The notes beneath the pieces are model-generated. The model made no database searches. It worked only from the letters and a program-made list of their open reading frames with translations, and was not told the DNA's origin. Positions 16,515 to 24,035 of a DNA stretch of 64,000 nt are shown here, piece after piece. A program made the translations under genes and the position numbers. The number at the start of each line of letters is the position of its first letter. Within the stretch, counting starts at the first letter, position 1. Source of the DNA: Desulfosporosinus sp049943955 (lineage in GTDB: Bacteria; Bacillota; Desulfitobacteriia; Desulfitobacteriales; Desulfitobacteriaceae); NCBI RefSeq assembly GCF_049943955.1, contig NZ_JBNFTW010000010.1, forward strand, positions 62,001 through 126,000, written 5' to 3'.

Positions 16515-18146
16515 ATGAGGAAATTACCGACTTTGATTCTAACCGTGTTATTTTCATTTTCGTCAGTTCTCCCGGTATTGGCTGCGACGGATACGTCAAC
16601 CATTTCACCAATCATCAATAGAATGGCAGGTCAAGATCGTTATGAAACATCCAGCAGAATTGCTGAACAAGGTTGGCCCAATGGTTCAACAAATTGTATC
16701 TTAGCCTTTGGAGGCAATTTCACGGATAGTCTTGCTGCCGTACCCCTGGCTAAAAAATATGATGCCCCCATATTACTTACCGAGAGCACAACGCTGCCAG
16801 CAATCACCCAGAAAACATTAACTGATTTAAAAACCAAAAATGTTACAATTATAGGTGGTACTGGAGTAATTTCTGCTGCTATAGATTCTGAACTACAATC
16901 AATGGGGATAACAACCAATAGGGTTTATGGGTACGATAAATATGAAACCGCAATTGCAGTAGCTAAGCAAGTGACCTCGTCCCCATCGACGCTATTCGTT
17001 TGTACTTCTGACGATTTTACCGATGCTCTTTCGATTTCACCCGTTGCAGCGATAAAACAAGATCCAATCATTCTTGTATCTCAAGACAGTATTCCTGATT
17101 CTGTTAAAAACTATATTTCTGCAAATAAAGGTATTGTCAAGACTTATGTAATCGGTAATTCCGATAACATTAGTGATAATGTTACTAATCAGTTTCCAGA
17201 TTATGAAAGGATTTCAGGTGATAACAGTTACAGTACAAATATTGCTGTTAACAATCAATTTGCCAGTGTTTTCGGCACTAAAATTACAACTGTAGCTTCC
17301 GGTGAACAATTTCCGGATGCCCTAAGCGGAAGTGCTCTAGCCTCAAAAATTGCTGCTCCTATCATTTTAATCAATGATTCTCTGGCAGATGTGACAAGAA
17401 GTTATTATCAAGATAGAATTGCCAATGGCTCAAAGAGTAGTACTAATTTCCCCCCTACCGTCGATGTGTTTGGTGGAACAGTTATTATTCCCGATAGTGT
17501 TATATCAGGGTTAGGACAGGGTAAAGCTGGAGTAAGTCATTTAAGTACAGTTAGTGTAACAACTTCAATCGGAACTGCCCCGACCCTGCCTTCAACGATA
17601 ACAGCTACTATGATGGATGGGACAACTAAAACAGTTGATGTTACATGGCCAGTTATAGAATCAAACAAATATGCAGTCGAGGGAAGTTTTTGCGTAATAG
17701 GTAATATAGCCGAGTCTACGGCTGTTAAGCCTATAGCTACTATTGAGGTTAAACCCGAGAATCCAATTCCGTCTTTAACAATTGACCAAGTGCAGCAAGA
17801 TATTTTGGGTACATGGACAACGTCTGATGGAAAAATCACTTTGACATTTGATAGTGATGGAACGTTAGAAGTCACCCAAGTTAGTACAGGATATACCACA
17901 AACTATAAAGCAAGTTATTCGTTCCCTAATCCTACAATAATTAGAATTAAAAATTCTAGCTGGTCTGAAGAAGACAATTTTATATTAATTGACAAGTATC
18001 TTGAAATTTATAATATGGGTGTTCCACACATATTAGGTAATAACATAATTACAGGTGATTCGGCTTATTCAGGTTATCTTAATCATCCTATCAGTTTTCC
18101 CCCTTCTAGTAGTCCCGTAAATTTCATTTTTACAAAGATTAGCTGA
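16515..18146 (+). CDS. Surface protein with cell-wall-binding repeats (CWB2)
   Basis: 543 residues. Signal peptide: residues 1-24, LPTLILTVLFSFSSVLPVLAA. Three CWB2 (PF04122) repeats occupy about 32-330, each starting with an RxxGxDRYETS-like block (MAGQDRYETSSRIA, VYGYDKYETAIAVA, RISGDNSYSTNIAV) and containing an FTDALS-type block. Three CWB2 units are the number known to form the wall-anchoring trimer in clostridial surface proteins. Residues 345-415 resemble a bacterial Ig-like domain, and 425-543 a lipocalin-like beta domain starting DILGTWTTSDGKITLTFDSD. It is likely a secreted, wall-attached protein. The function of the C-terminal domain is unknown. Confidence 0.88.
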   Translation: MRKLPTLILTVLFSFSSVLPVLAATDTSTISPIINRMAGQDRYETSSRIAEQGWPNGSTNCILAFGGNFTDSLAAVPLAKKYDAPILLTESTTLPAITQKTLTDLKTKNVTIIGGTGVISAAIDSELQSMGITTNRVYGYDKYETAIAVAKQVTSSPSTLFVCTSDDFTDALSISPVAAIKQDPIILVSQDSIPDSVKNYISANKGIVKTYVIGNSDNISDNVTNQFPDYERISGDNSYSTNIAVNNQFASVFGTKITTVASGEQFPDALSGSALASKIAAPIILINDSLADVTRSYYQDRIANGSKSSTNFPPTVDVFGGTVIIPDSVISGLGQGKAGVSHLSTVSVTTSIGTAPTLPSTITATMMDGTTKTVDVTWPVIESNKYAVEGSFCVIGNIAESTAVKPIATIEVKPENPIPSLTIDQVQQDILGTWTTSDGKITLTFDSDGTLEVTQVSTGYTTNYKASYSFPNPTIIRIKNSSWSEEDNFILIDKYLEIYNMGVPHILGNNIITGDSAYSGYLNHPISFPPSSSPVNFIFTKIS

Positions 18147-18252
18147 TGTAGCAAGTCGAGAAATAATACTTAATCTAAACTTTATACTAAATCAATTATT
18201 CATATTTTAATCCCTCTGAATGAGTTAGAGCGGGATTAAGCGATGGAAATAA

Positions 18253-18300
18253 GGGTGTTACTCTACGAACATGAGTAGTTCGTAGAGTAACACCCCTTTT
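18253..18300 (+). terminator. Strong terminator of the CWB2 gene
   Basis: 18-bp perfect stem 18253-18270 with 18278-18295 (GGGTGTTACTCTACGAAC and its complement), loop ATGAGTA, then CTTTTT. Confidence 0.92.
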
Positions 18301-18306
18301 TACGTT

Positions 18307-18343
18307 TCAAAATAAAACTGCGGGCCCCGAAGAGTCCGCAGTT
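18307..18343 (-). terminator. Terminator of the NlpC/P60 gene
   Basis: AACTGCGG / CCGCAGTT (18316-18323 with 18336-18343). On the minus strand the stem is followed by TTATTTTG. Confidence 0.7.
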
Positions 18344-18460
18344 GGCGTATAATACGTATAATAAGCTGCAAATATCGTAATTATACAATAAAAAACAATC
18401 TGAATTAAATGCTCTTATTAAAGCTTGTTTGGTAACTACCATATAAAACGCTAAAGCGAA

Positions 18461-19222
18461 TTATTTATACCTTCGAGCTCCAAGATAATTTTTAACGTAA
18501 AAGTTGTCGCTCAGGCTGGTAATAGTTACCCCTTTTTTAGGGTTATCAGCATGCACGAATTTTCCGCCGCCGATATAAATACCTACGTGAGACGCTCCCT
18601 TAGAATACGTTGAAAAGAAAACTAAGTCTCCCGGTTGGAGATTACTCTTACTGACGGAACCGCCTGTTGCATATTGAGCATAAGACGTTCGCGGAAGAGA
18701 AATACCGGATCCAGCGAAAACATACTGAGTAAATCCGGAACAATCAAATCCTTTTAACGATGTCCCGCCAAAAACATAGGGCTTTCCTACTAAACTTACA
18801 GCATGATCGATGATGTCAGAATGGTTACTGCTGCCGCGAGATACATTGGCATCATCATCTTTCATAGAATTATTTGACGCGGCCTGAGCAACTTGAATCA
18901 TATGTACGGATGACGTACTTTCAGGCGGAGAGATTTCTGCTGTTTGCGTAGTTTTCGTCTGAATTTGATTCTCGTTTGGTATTGCTGTCATCACGGTAGG
19001 TATTGTTGGATCAAAGATTGGATCAGTTTTCTGTGCAGGTAACTGTTGGTGAATAAATTGTGGAACAATGGCTGACGTTGAAGAGGATGTTGAGATACTA
19101 GAATTCATGAAAGAATTGAAACTCAAGCTTTGTGACGTTAATGGGACTAGAACATTCCCTACCAAGAGCATCCCGGATAGAATGACACCTGATAGTTGAG
19201 ACAGGGCTGGAGACAATTTCAT
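18461..19222 (-). CDS. Secreted NlpC/P60 peptidoglycan endopeptidase
   Basis: About 253 residues. A signal sequence (LSGVILSGMLLVGNVLVPLT) is followed by a Ser/Thr/Gln-rich linker and a C-terminal NlpC/P60 domain (about 140-253). The catalytic Cys is in KGFDCSGFTQYVF, the His in ASHVGIYIGGGKF, and the third polar residue in VHADNP. It would cut gamma-D-Glu to diamino-acid bonds in wall peptides. ATG 19222 is preferred over ATG 19240 because an AAAGGTG site precedes it and the longer form begins inside the riboswitch 3' arm. Control by c-di-AMP matches the known ydaO regulon of wall-remodelling enzymes. Confidence 0.92.
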   Translation of the reverse strand: MKLSPALSQLSGVILSGMLLVGNVLVPLTSQSLSFNSFMNSSISTSSSTSAIVPQFIHQQLPAQKTDPIFDPTIPTVMTAIPNENQIQTKTTQTAEISPPESTSSVHMIQVAQAASNNSMKDDDANVSRGSSNHSDIIDHAVSLVGKPYVFGGTSLKGFDCSGFTQYVFAGSGISLPRTSYAQYATGGSVSKSNLQPGDLVFFSTYSKGASHVGIYIGGGKFVHADNPKKGVTITSLSDNFYVKNYLGARRYK

Positions 19223-19240
19223 TACCTTTTCACCTTTCAT

Positions 19241-19375
19241 AGCTTACGAGGTTAGTTGTCGGATTCGGACAAAAGGTAACAGCCCTACGCCATATCGGCG
19301 ATTCACCCCGTTTAGAAATAAAATCCCCCGTTCTAGAATAATTTCCAGATTCAGCTTTATTTTTCTCGTCCATAT
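19241..19375 (-). promoter_or_regulatory. Cyclic di-AMP (ydaO/yuaA) riboswitch
   Basis: On the minus strand the conserved blocks occur in order: GCTGAATCTGG, GAACGGGGGATTTTATTTC, AAACGGGGTGAATCGC, GTAGGGCTGTTACCTTTTG, TCCGAATCCGACAACTAACC, TCGTAAGC. These match the ydaO consensus closely. The aptamer's 3' strand ends fewer than 20 bases from the start codon, leaving no space for an intrinsic terminator, so control is probably at ribosome access. The open frame at 19230-19460 across this RNA is not a gene. Confidence 0.95.
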
Positions 19376-19509
19376 TTTCATAAACAAGAATTCGACAGAA
19401 TTCGTTAATATCCTCTAAAATGAAATGTGTAATATTTGGCAGGGAACCATTTTTATACAAATCGCATTAATATAGATTGTGATATGTTTCACATAAGTAG
19501 AGTCCAGAA

Positions 19510-19559
19510 CAAACTGTAAAAACGCCAAATCATGATCGATTTGGCGTTTTTACAGTTTG
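19510..19559. terminator. Long bidirectional terminator
   Basis: 22-bp perfect stem 19510-19531 with 19538-19559 around the loop ATGATC. GGCGTTTTT occurs on both strands. It ends the FlxA-like gene and insulates the c-di-AMP leader. Confidence 0.88.
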
Positions 19560-19626
19560 CAGTTAGGAGATATCCCGGTAGATTATATAGCAAACTCAGA
19601 GAATTTTATGGCATACTAAATTACTT

Positions 19627-19941
19627 TTAAGCCTGAATATCAATCATATGTAAATTATTTTTGAGGTTTTGTGTGTCTTTATTGCTCGTGCTTTGTTGAG
19701 CGGAATTTTTGTTTTGATTCTTTAATTCAAGCTGCGTTAACTGGGCTTGCAGCAGCTCAATTTGAGCTTGCACTTGCTGCGTTTTCATTTGTTTCGTTTG
19801 AGCGTCATCATTACTCTGATTCTCAGTTTTCAATTCTTGTTGGAGTTTTAGTATTTGGTTTTGAATTTGTTTAATTTGACTATTATTAGTTGATGAAGAA
19901 TAATCGTTATTAGATCCAAACGATACTGCTGAAACGTCCAT
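19627..19941 (-). CDS. FlxA-like coiled-coil protein
   Basis: A 104-residue hydrophilic protein, very rich in Gln, Asn and Ser. Residues 20-78 form a heptad-patterned coiled coil (QIKQIQNQILKLQQELKTE, then QVQAQIELLQAQLTQLELKN). This matches the short FlxA-like family, whose function is unclear. AAAGGAAA precedes the ATG. A four-unit 11-bp repeat operator of the TTCAG type lies about 110 bases upstream, shared in form with the receiver and glycosylation promoters. Confidence 0.7.
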   Translation of the reverse strand: MDVSAVSFGSNNDYSSSTNNSQIKQIQNQILKLQQELKTENQSNDDAQTKQMKTQQVQAQIELLQAQLTQLELKNQNKNSAQQSTSNKDTQNLKNNLHMIDIQA

Positions 19942-20051
19942 AGAAAAATTTCCTTTCTAAATTAAATAGTTGAACTTCTGAAAAACACCTTTAAAATTGA
20001 TAATGATCTAATCCAAAAACAAAGCCAATAAAAACAAGTTACTACAGGTAA

Positions 20052-20089
20052 TTGAATCTTAGCTGAAAATTAACTGAATTTTAGCTGAA
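20052..20089 (-). promoter_or_regulatory. Third four-unit 11-bp direct-repeat operator
   Basis: On the plus strand TTGAA at 20052 and CTGAA at 20063, 20074 and 20085, exactly 11 bp apart. On the minus strand this reads TTCAG, TTCAG, TTCAG, TTCAA toward the FlxA-like gene, the same element as at 10343 and 10854. A TAGTAA box starts 12 bases past the start of the last unit. Confidence 0.7.
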
Positions 20090-20312
20090 AATAGCACAGA
20101 AGTAACTCTTGAATTTTTCGAGAATTCTTTGACCGAATCTTTTAGTTATGTTTCTTTAGCCGAACAGTTCACTGAATAATTACCATAAGGATCGAAGAGG
20201 GCTTGGTTAATTTGAGAGGAAATGCTTAACGAGGTGTCGAATAGTTAAAGTTGGATATTTAGATGTCATTATTTTTGTTTTTGTAGAAGAATTTGAAGAA
20301 AATTTGGGGCGA

Positions 20313-20342
20313 GCCCCCATAAAAAGTAGAAGCCCTATCGTA
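20313..20342 (+). promoter_or_regulatory. Possible SigI-type autoregulatory promoter
   Basis: GCCCCCATAAAAA at 20313 and CGTA at 20339, 24 bases before sigI. SigI promoters are known for a C-rich then A-rich -35 and a CGAA-like -10; the match here is partial. Confidence 0.35.
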
Positions 20343-20365
20343 TAAAAGGGTAGGAGGAAGAAAGC

Positions 20366-21082
20366 ATGCCGGAATGGGAAGACCAATCGACGTGGCAGCG
20401 TTTGAAAGAGGATTCGAAAGCCCGAGAGGATTTTTTGGCCAAATCTCAAATGTTTATTTGTCATGTGGCTAGTCAGGCGTGTTTTCATTTTCTGGAATGG
20501 GGCAGAGATGAGGAATTATCAGAGGCTTTGATCGCTTTTAACGAAGCCATCGATTTGTTTATAGCTGATAAAGGCGTGCCCTTTTTAGCATTTGCCAGAC
20601 TTTTAATCAAAAGGCGCCTTATTGATTATCATCGGAAACAGCGGTCACAACTGACAAATTCTCTCGACCAAGATGATATTGGACGAGACATTGAAATTCA
20701 TCTTAGTTTAAATGAATTCAAAGAGAAAGAACAAAACCGGGAGAGGGCGGCCGAAATTCAACAGTTCACACAAGCTTTGGCGGCAGTAAACCTTACCTTT
20801 CAGGATTTAGTTGCAGCTTCCCCCAAACATCGAGATTCTCGTGAGACATTGCTCAGGGCGGCAAGAGAGCTGGCATTTGACAAAGAACTATGGGCTCATG
20901 TTGAACGCACAGGAAAAGTTCCTATGCAAGCTTTAGCACTGAAAACTCAGATTCATCCTAAAGTATTGGAAAGGGGACGGAAATATATCTTAGCCGTAGC
21001 TTTGCTTATTGCCAATCAACATGACTATATATATTTAAGAGAATATGTCATCTCGCGGGAAAAGGGGGGAGAAAATGAGTAA
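20366..21082 (+). CDS. sigI: RNA polymerase sigma factor SigI
   Basis: 238 residues. The region-2-like half has FLAKSQMFICHVASQ and FIADKGVPFLAFARLLIKRRLIDYHRKQ, typical of SigI; the C-terminal half (about 120-238) ends in a basic helix-turn-helix region (MQALALKTQIHPKVLERGRK). SigI directs heat-stress genes in Bacillus and cellulosome or wall genes in Clostridia. TAGGAGGAAG precedes ATG 20366. The next gene, rsgI, overlaps its last 8 bases, the standard sigI-rsgI arrangement. Confidence 0.93.
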   Translation: MPEWEDQSTWQRLKEDSKAREDFLAKSQMFICHVASQACFHFLEWGRDEELSEALIAFNEAIDLFIADKGVPFLAFARLLIKRRLIDYHRKQRSQLTNSLDQDDIGRDIEIHLSLNEFKEKEQNRERAAEIQQFTQALAAVNLTFQDLVAASPKHRDSRETLLRAARELAFDKELWAHVERTGKVPMQALALKTQIHPKVLERGRKYILAVALLIANQHDYIYLREYVISREKGGENE

Positions 21083-22133
21083 GTTGAAAGCTGTGGTGTT
21101 AGAAAAATCTGGGCTTCGTTATACTGTTTTAGGAAATGACGGCACCTTTCGCCATGTTTATAGGCGACAGAACATTGGTGTAGGCGAGGAAATCGAAGTT
21201 TGGGCAGGTATAATGAATGTAAACAACCTACGTATCGGGGCAGGAGTAGCCGCATTATTCCTTTTAGTCTTGATGGCTTGTTTGGGATGGAACCTCTATC
21301 AAGCGCCAACTGCAGTTGCGTTACTCTCGGTAGACATTAACCCAAGTTTACAATTTACGATTGACTCCCAAGGACACTTATTAAAGTTCCAGAGTGAAAA
21401 TGATGACGCCAAAAGCATGCTGAGTCAGTTGAATCTTAAAGGACAGCCGCTGGATAAGGCCTTAGAACAAATCATCAGTCAATCCTATGATCATAAATTT
21501 CTAAATTCCCAACAGCACTGGGTTGTGGTGGGATATTCTCCAATGTCGGATAGAACCTCTGATCAAATGCCTAAGGAACTTAACAATCAGCAAATCGCCT
21601 TATGGGTCACGGGAGCAATTGAAAAAAATGGTTTAAAACCACAGGTAGCAGTTTTTCCTCTGACTTCTCAAGAGCGTGAACTAGCGCAACAAGGAGAACT
21701 GACCCTTGGAGAGTATGCGCTTTGGCAAGCGGCTCAAAAGGCTGGGGTTGAGACGCAAGCTCAGAAACTTAAAGATAATTCAGAACGGGTTCGATTACTT
21801 GAAAATCCTCAGGTTCAAGAGCAGATCAAGACTGGTAGGCGTGGGATGGAATTAAATGCGCCTCAAATGAACGGAGATGTAAGGTCTGATTCCGGACCGA
21901 CTGATCAATCCGATAAAGAAACAAAAGGGAAACTAAAGCCTGATAAGCTGCCGCCCTCCTCAGCTAAAATGCCAGGTAATGGTAGTAATATGGAGCCAAA
22001 ACAACAGAAGAACAATGATTCTCGGAATAACAGACATGCGGTGCCCCAGATGAATAAAGGCTCAAATCGTTTTCCAGAGGAGTCAAAGAAAAAAGCGGAG
22101 AGGGGCACCCCCAACGAGAGTTCAAAAAGATAG
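21075..22133 (+). CDS. rsgI: Anti-sigma-I factor RsgI
   Basis: About 352 residues. The N-terminal cytoplasmic RsgI domain is residues 1-50 (KLKAVVLEKSGLRYTVLGND), a membrane helix is at about 54-74 (GAGVAALFLLVLMACLGW), then the conserved extracellular segment with VALLSVDINPSLQFTID and further to about residue 235. The last 110 residues are a disordered Lys/Pro/Asn-rich tail, with no carbohydrate-binding or protease module of the kind seen in cellulolytic Clostridia. ATG 21075 is chosen because GGGGGGAG precedes it and the domain starts there. It would hold SigI at the membrane. Confidence 0.92.
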   Translation: MSKLKAVVLEKSGLRYTVLGNDGTFRHVYRRQNIGVGEEIEVWAGIMNVNNLRIGAGVAALFLLVLMACLGWNLYQAPTAVALLSVDINPSLQFTIDSQGHLLKFQSENDDAKSMLSQLNLKGQPLDKALEQIISQSYDHKFLNSQQHWVVVGYSPMSDRTSDQMPKELNNQQIALWVTGAIEKNGLKPQVAVFPLTSQERELAQQGELTLGEYALWQAAQKAGVETQAQKLKDNSERVRLLENPQVQEQIKTGRRGMELNAPQMNGDVRSDSGPTDQSDKETKGKLKPDKLPPSSAKMPGNGSNMEPKQQKNNDSRNNRHAVPQMNKGSNRFPEESKKKAERGTPNESSKR

Positions 22134-22425
22134 GGGAGCATTAGCAGCAATTGTAGAATAAACTTAAATTAAACATCTTCAAATAAGCAGCAGTTGAGCT
22201 GGAAAAGATTTGAAGGTGATTTTCGGCGTATTGTACCAATAATTTTTGCTGCTCAGATCTAAATAAACGTTGCATCAACGGGATAGCAGATGGAAAACTA
22301 TAAAACGCATATAGTGCGTTTGGCTATTGACAATTTACTCTGTTAATGGTAATATTTGAATTCGGTCAAGGGTAATAGAAATTTAATATCCTTTTGGTGA
22401 CTTTAAGGTTATTAATTTTTGCGTC
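22134..22425. other. Intergenic region upstream of the tRNA cluster
   Basis: AT-rich, with no ORF or RNA motif that I recognise. No clear terminator for rsgI is visible. The tRNA promoter follows at 22426. Confidence 0.5.
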
Positions 22426-22454
22426 TTGACAAGGTTGATTTAAAGTGTTACTAT
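22426..22454 (+). promoter_or_regulatory. Promoter of the tRNA cluster
   Basis: Consensus TTGACA (22426-22431), a 17-base spacer and TACTAT (22449-22454), about 75 bases before the first tRNA. Confidence 0.85.
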
Positions 22455-22534
22455 ACAGTTCCGGCCTTAACTAGCTGGATCACTTTCTTTCTATTGAGAA
22501 CACCTGCCCATCAATTAAAAGTATTGTTATTTTT

Positions 22535-22623
22535 GGAGGGGTGTCCGAGTGGTTTAAGGAGCTGGTCTTGAAAACCAGTGACTCCGCAAGGGGCCGTGGG
22601 TTCGAATCCCACCCCCTCCGCCA
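22535..22623 (+). tRNA. tRNA-Ser (UGA)
   Basis: 89 nt with a long variable arm. Acceptor GGAGGGG pairs with CCCCTCC, the anticodon loop is CTTGAAA (anticodon TGA), and CCA is encoded. Confidence 0.95.
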
Positions 22624-22631
22624 TTATACAT

Positions 22632-22707
22632 GCCATTGTAGCTCAGTCGGTAGAGCGTATCCTTGGTAAGGATAAGGTCACCGGTTCAATCCCGGTCAAT
22701 GGCTCCA
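22632..22707 (+). tRNA. tRNA-Thr (GGU)
   Basis: 76 nt. Acceptor GCCATTG / CAATGGC, anticodon loop TTGGTAA, encoded CCA. Confidence 0.95.
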
Positions 22708-22713
22708 TTTATT

Positions 22714-22798
22714 GCGGGAGTGGCGTAATTGGCAGACGCGCACGTTTGAGGGGCGTGTGGGTAACTCCGTACGGGTTCAAGTCCCGTCTTCCGCACCA
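22714..22798 (+). tRNA. tRNA-Leu (GAG)
   Basis: 85 nt, class II. Acceptor GCGGGAG / CTTCCGC, anticodon stem CACGT with a terminal T-G wobble, loop TTGAGGG, encoded CCA. Confidence 0.92.
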
Positions 22799-22807
22799 AA
22801 TATACTT

Positions 22808-22898
22808 GGAGAAGTACTCAAGTGGCTGAAGAGGACGGTTTGCTAAACCGTTAGGGTGGGTAACTGCCGCGAGGGTTCAAATCCCTCCTTCTCCGCCA
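22808..22898 (+). tRNA. tRNA-Ser (GCU)
   Basis: 91 nt with a long variable arm. Acceptor GGAGAAG / CTTCTCC, anticodon loop TTGCTAA, encoded CCA. Confidence 0.95.
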
Positions 22899-22905
22899 GA
22901 CACAT

Positions 22906-22980
22906 TCCTCGATAGCTCAATGGTGGAGCAACCGGCTGTTAACCGGTAGGTTGTAGGTTCGAGTCCTACTCGGGGAGCCA
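22906..22980 (+). tRNA. tRNA-Asn (GUU)
   Basis: 75 nt. Acceptor TCCTCGA / TCGGGGA with one T-G pair, anticodon loop CTGTTAA, encoded CCA. Confidence 0.95.
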
Positions 22981-22986
22981 TTCATT

Positions 22987-23060
22987 GCGGGTGTAGCTCA
23001 ATGGTAGAGCACTAGCCTTCCAAGCTAGCTACGTGAGTTCGATTCTCATCACCCGCTCCA
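22987..23060 (+). tRNA. tRNA-Gly (UCC)
   Basis: 74 nt. Acceptor GCGGGTG / CACCCGC, anticodon loop CTTCCAA, encoded CCA. Confidence 0.95.
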
Positions 23061-23071
23061 GTAATACTTAT

Positions 23072-23146
23072 GGCGGCATAGCCAAGTGGTAAGGCAGAGG
23101 TCCGCAAAACCTCGATCCCCTCGTTCGAATCAGGGTGCCGCCTCCA
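23072..23146 (+). tRNA. tRNA-Cys (GCA), with atypical loop and T stem
   Basis: 75 nt. Acceptor GGCGGCA / TGCCGCC is perfect, the D arm is normal and CCA is encoded. The anticodon stem GAGGT / ACCTC encloses CCGCAAA, so position 33 is C (23103) instead of the near-universal U. The T stem CCTCG / CAGGG has a C-A mismatch and a T-G pair. These two changes suggest a weakened or specialised cysteine tRNA. Confidence 0.88.
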
Positions 23147-23149
23147 ATT

Positions 23150-23237
23150 GCCGATGTGGCGGAACTGGCAGACGCACGGGACTTAAAATCCCGCGGGTTA
23201 ATAGCCCGTACCGGTTCGATTCCGGTCATCGGCACCA
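23150..23237 (+). tRNA. tRNA-Leu (UAA)
   Basis: 88 nt, class II. Acceptor GCCGATG / CATCGGC, anticodon loop CTTAAAA, encoded CCA. Only 3 bases separate it from tRNA-Cys. Confidence 0.95.
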
Positions 23238-23287
23238 TTACATAATAAGCTGGAAAATATCATAGAGTAATCTTTATTTCTGTTGTA

Positions 23288-23325
23288 AAAATACGTTGGT
23301 GAACGAAATTGACCAACGTATTTTG
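23288..23325 (+). terminator. Terminator of the tRNA cluster
   Basis: 13-bp stem AAAATACGTTGGT / ACCAACGTATTTT (23288-23300 with 23312-23324). Confidence 0.85.
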
Positions 23326-23415
23326 GCATTCTCGGGTTTTGTCATTTTATTCAAGGTTAAAATAATCCTTCATAATGTTTGTGTAGTTCTTTAACTGTTA
23401 AAACTCATATCGTCA

Positions 23416-23459
23416 AGAAAAAATGCCCTAAAGAACATTTCTTTAGAGGCATTTTTTCT
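23416..23459. terminator. Bidirectional terminator
   Basis: AAAAAATGCC..CTAAAGA pairs with TCTTTAG.GGCATTTTTT; T runs exist on both strands. It ends the minus-strand VOC gene and backs up the tRNA terminator. Confidence 0.82.
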
Positions 23460-23571
23460 CGTATTCCTAAAATTTCCCAGTGAAATATCGTGCCAAAATT
23501 AACAGTTCCGTAAAGTAGAGTGAGCGAATCTCGAAACGATGTGATAAAGTTTAATAGTTATGTGGGTCCAG

Positions 23572-23940
23572 TTATTTTCTGGGTATAATTTCCAACCAGT
23601 AATTGTCTGGGTCGTTAATAAAATAGATTCCCATTTCTTTATTTTCATAACAAATGCATCCCATTTTCTTGTGATGTTCATAAGCTGCTTCGAAATCGTC
23701 AACCATAAAAGCTACATGAAATTCGTTTTCTCCTAAATCATAGGGTTTTGTTCGCTCTTTTAACCATGTAAGTTCCAAACTATGTTCAGTAGCTCCGTCT
23801 CCAAGATAAAGAAGGATAAATTCACCGTTTGGCGGTTCAAATCGTTTGACTTCTACCAATCCCAAGGCTTCTTGATAGAATTTTAGGCTTTTTTCCAGGT
23901 CAAGAATGTTAAAGTTATTATGATTAAATCGAAATTTCAT
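23572..23940 (-). CDS. VOC/glyoxalase family protein
   Basis: 122 residues with two beta-alpha-beta-beta-beta modules. Candidate metal ligands are the N-terminal His in FNHNNFNILDLEKSL, Glu in HSLELTW, His in NEFHVAFMV and Glu in YWLEIIP, the His-Glu-His-Glu pattern of lactoylglutathione lyases. FINDPDNYWLEIIPRK is a typical glyoxalase I end. The start matches the family; AAGAAGG precedes it. Glyoxalase I or another VOC activity cannot be separated by sequence alone. It is divergent from the following metallo-hydrolase. Confidence 0.85.
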   Translation of the reverse strand: MKFRFNHNNFNILDLEKSLKFYQEALGLVEVKRFEPPNGEFILLYLGDGATEHSLELTWLKERTKPYDLGENEFHVAFMVDDFEAAYEHHKKMGCICYENKEMGIYFINDPDNYWLEIIPRK

Positions 23941-24035
23941 AGTAAACCTTCTTTCTTAAATTTTGTTAAGTTGCCTTGAGCAGCAAGCTCTTGAATTCTT
24001 CAAATTTATTGTATAATCATTATGAGGTGATAACA

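Noticed and set aside
19230..19460. 76-codon open frame on the minus strand
   Set aside because: It runs through the conserved c-di-AMP riboswitch and has no ribosome site; the RNA explains the conservation.
22578..22829. 83-codon frame across the tRNA cluster
   Set aside because: It overlaps three tRNA genes and is an artefact of their sequence.
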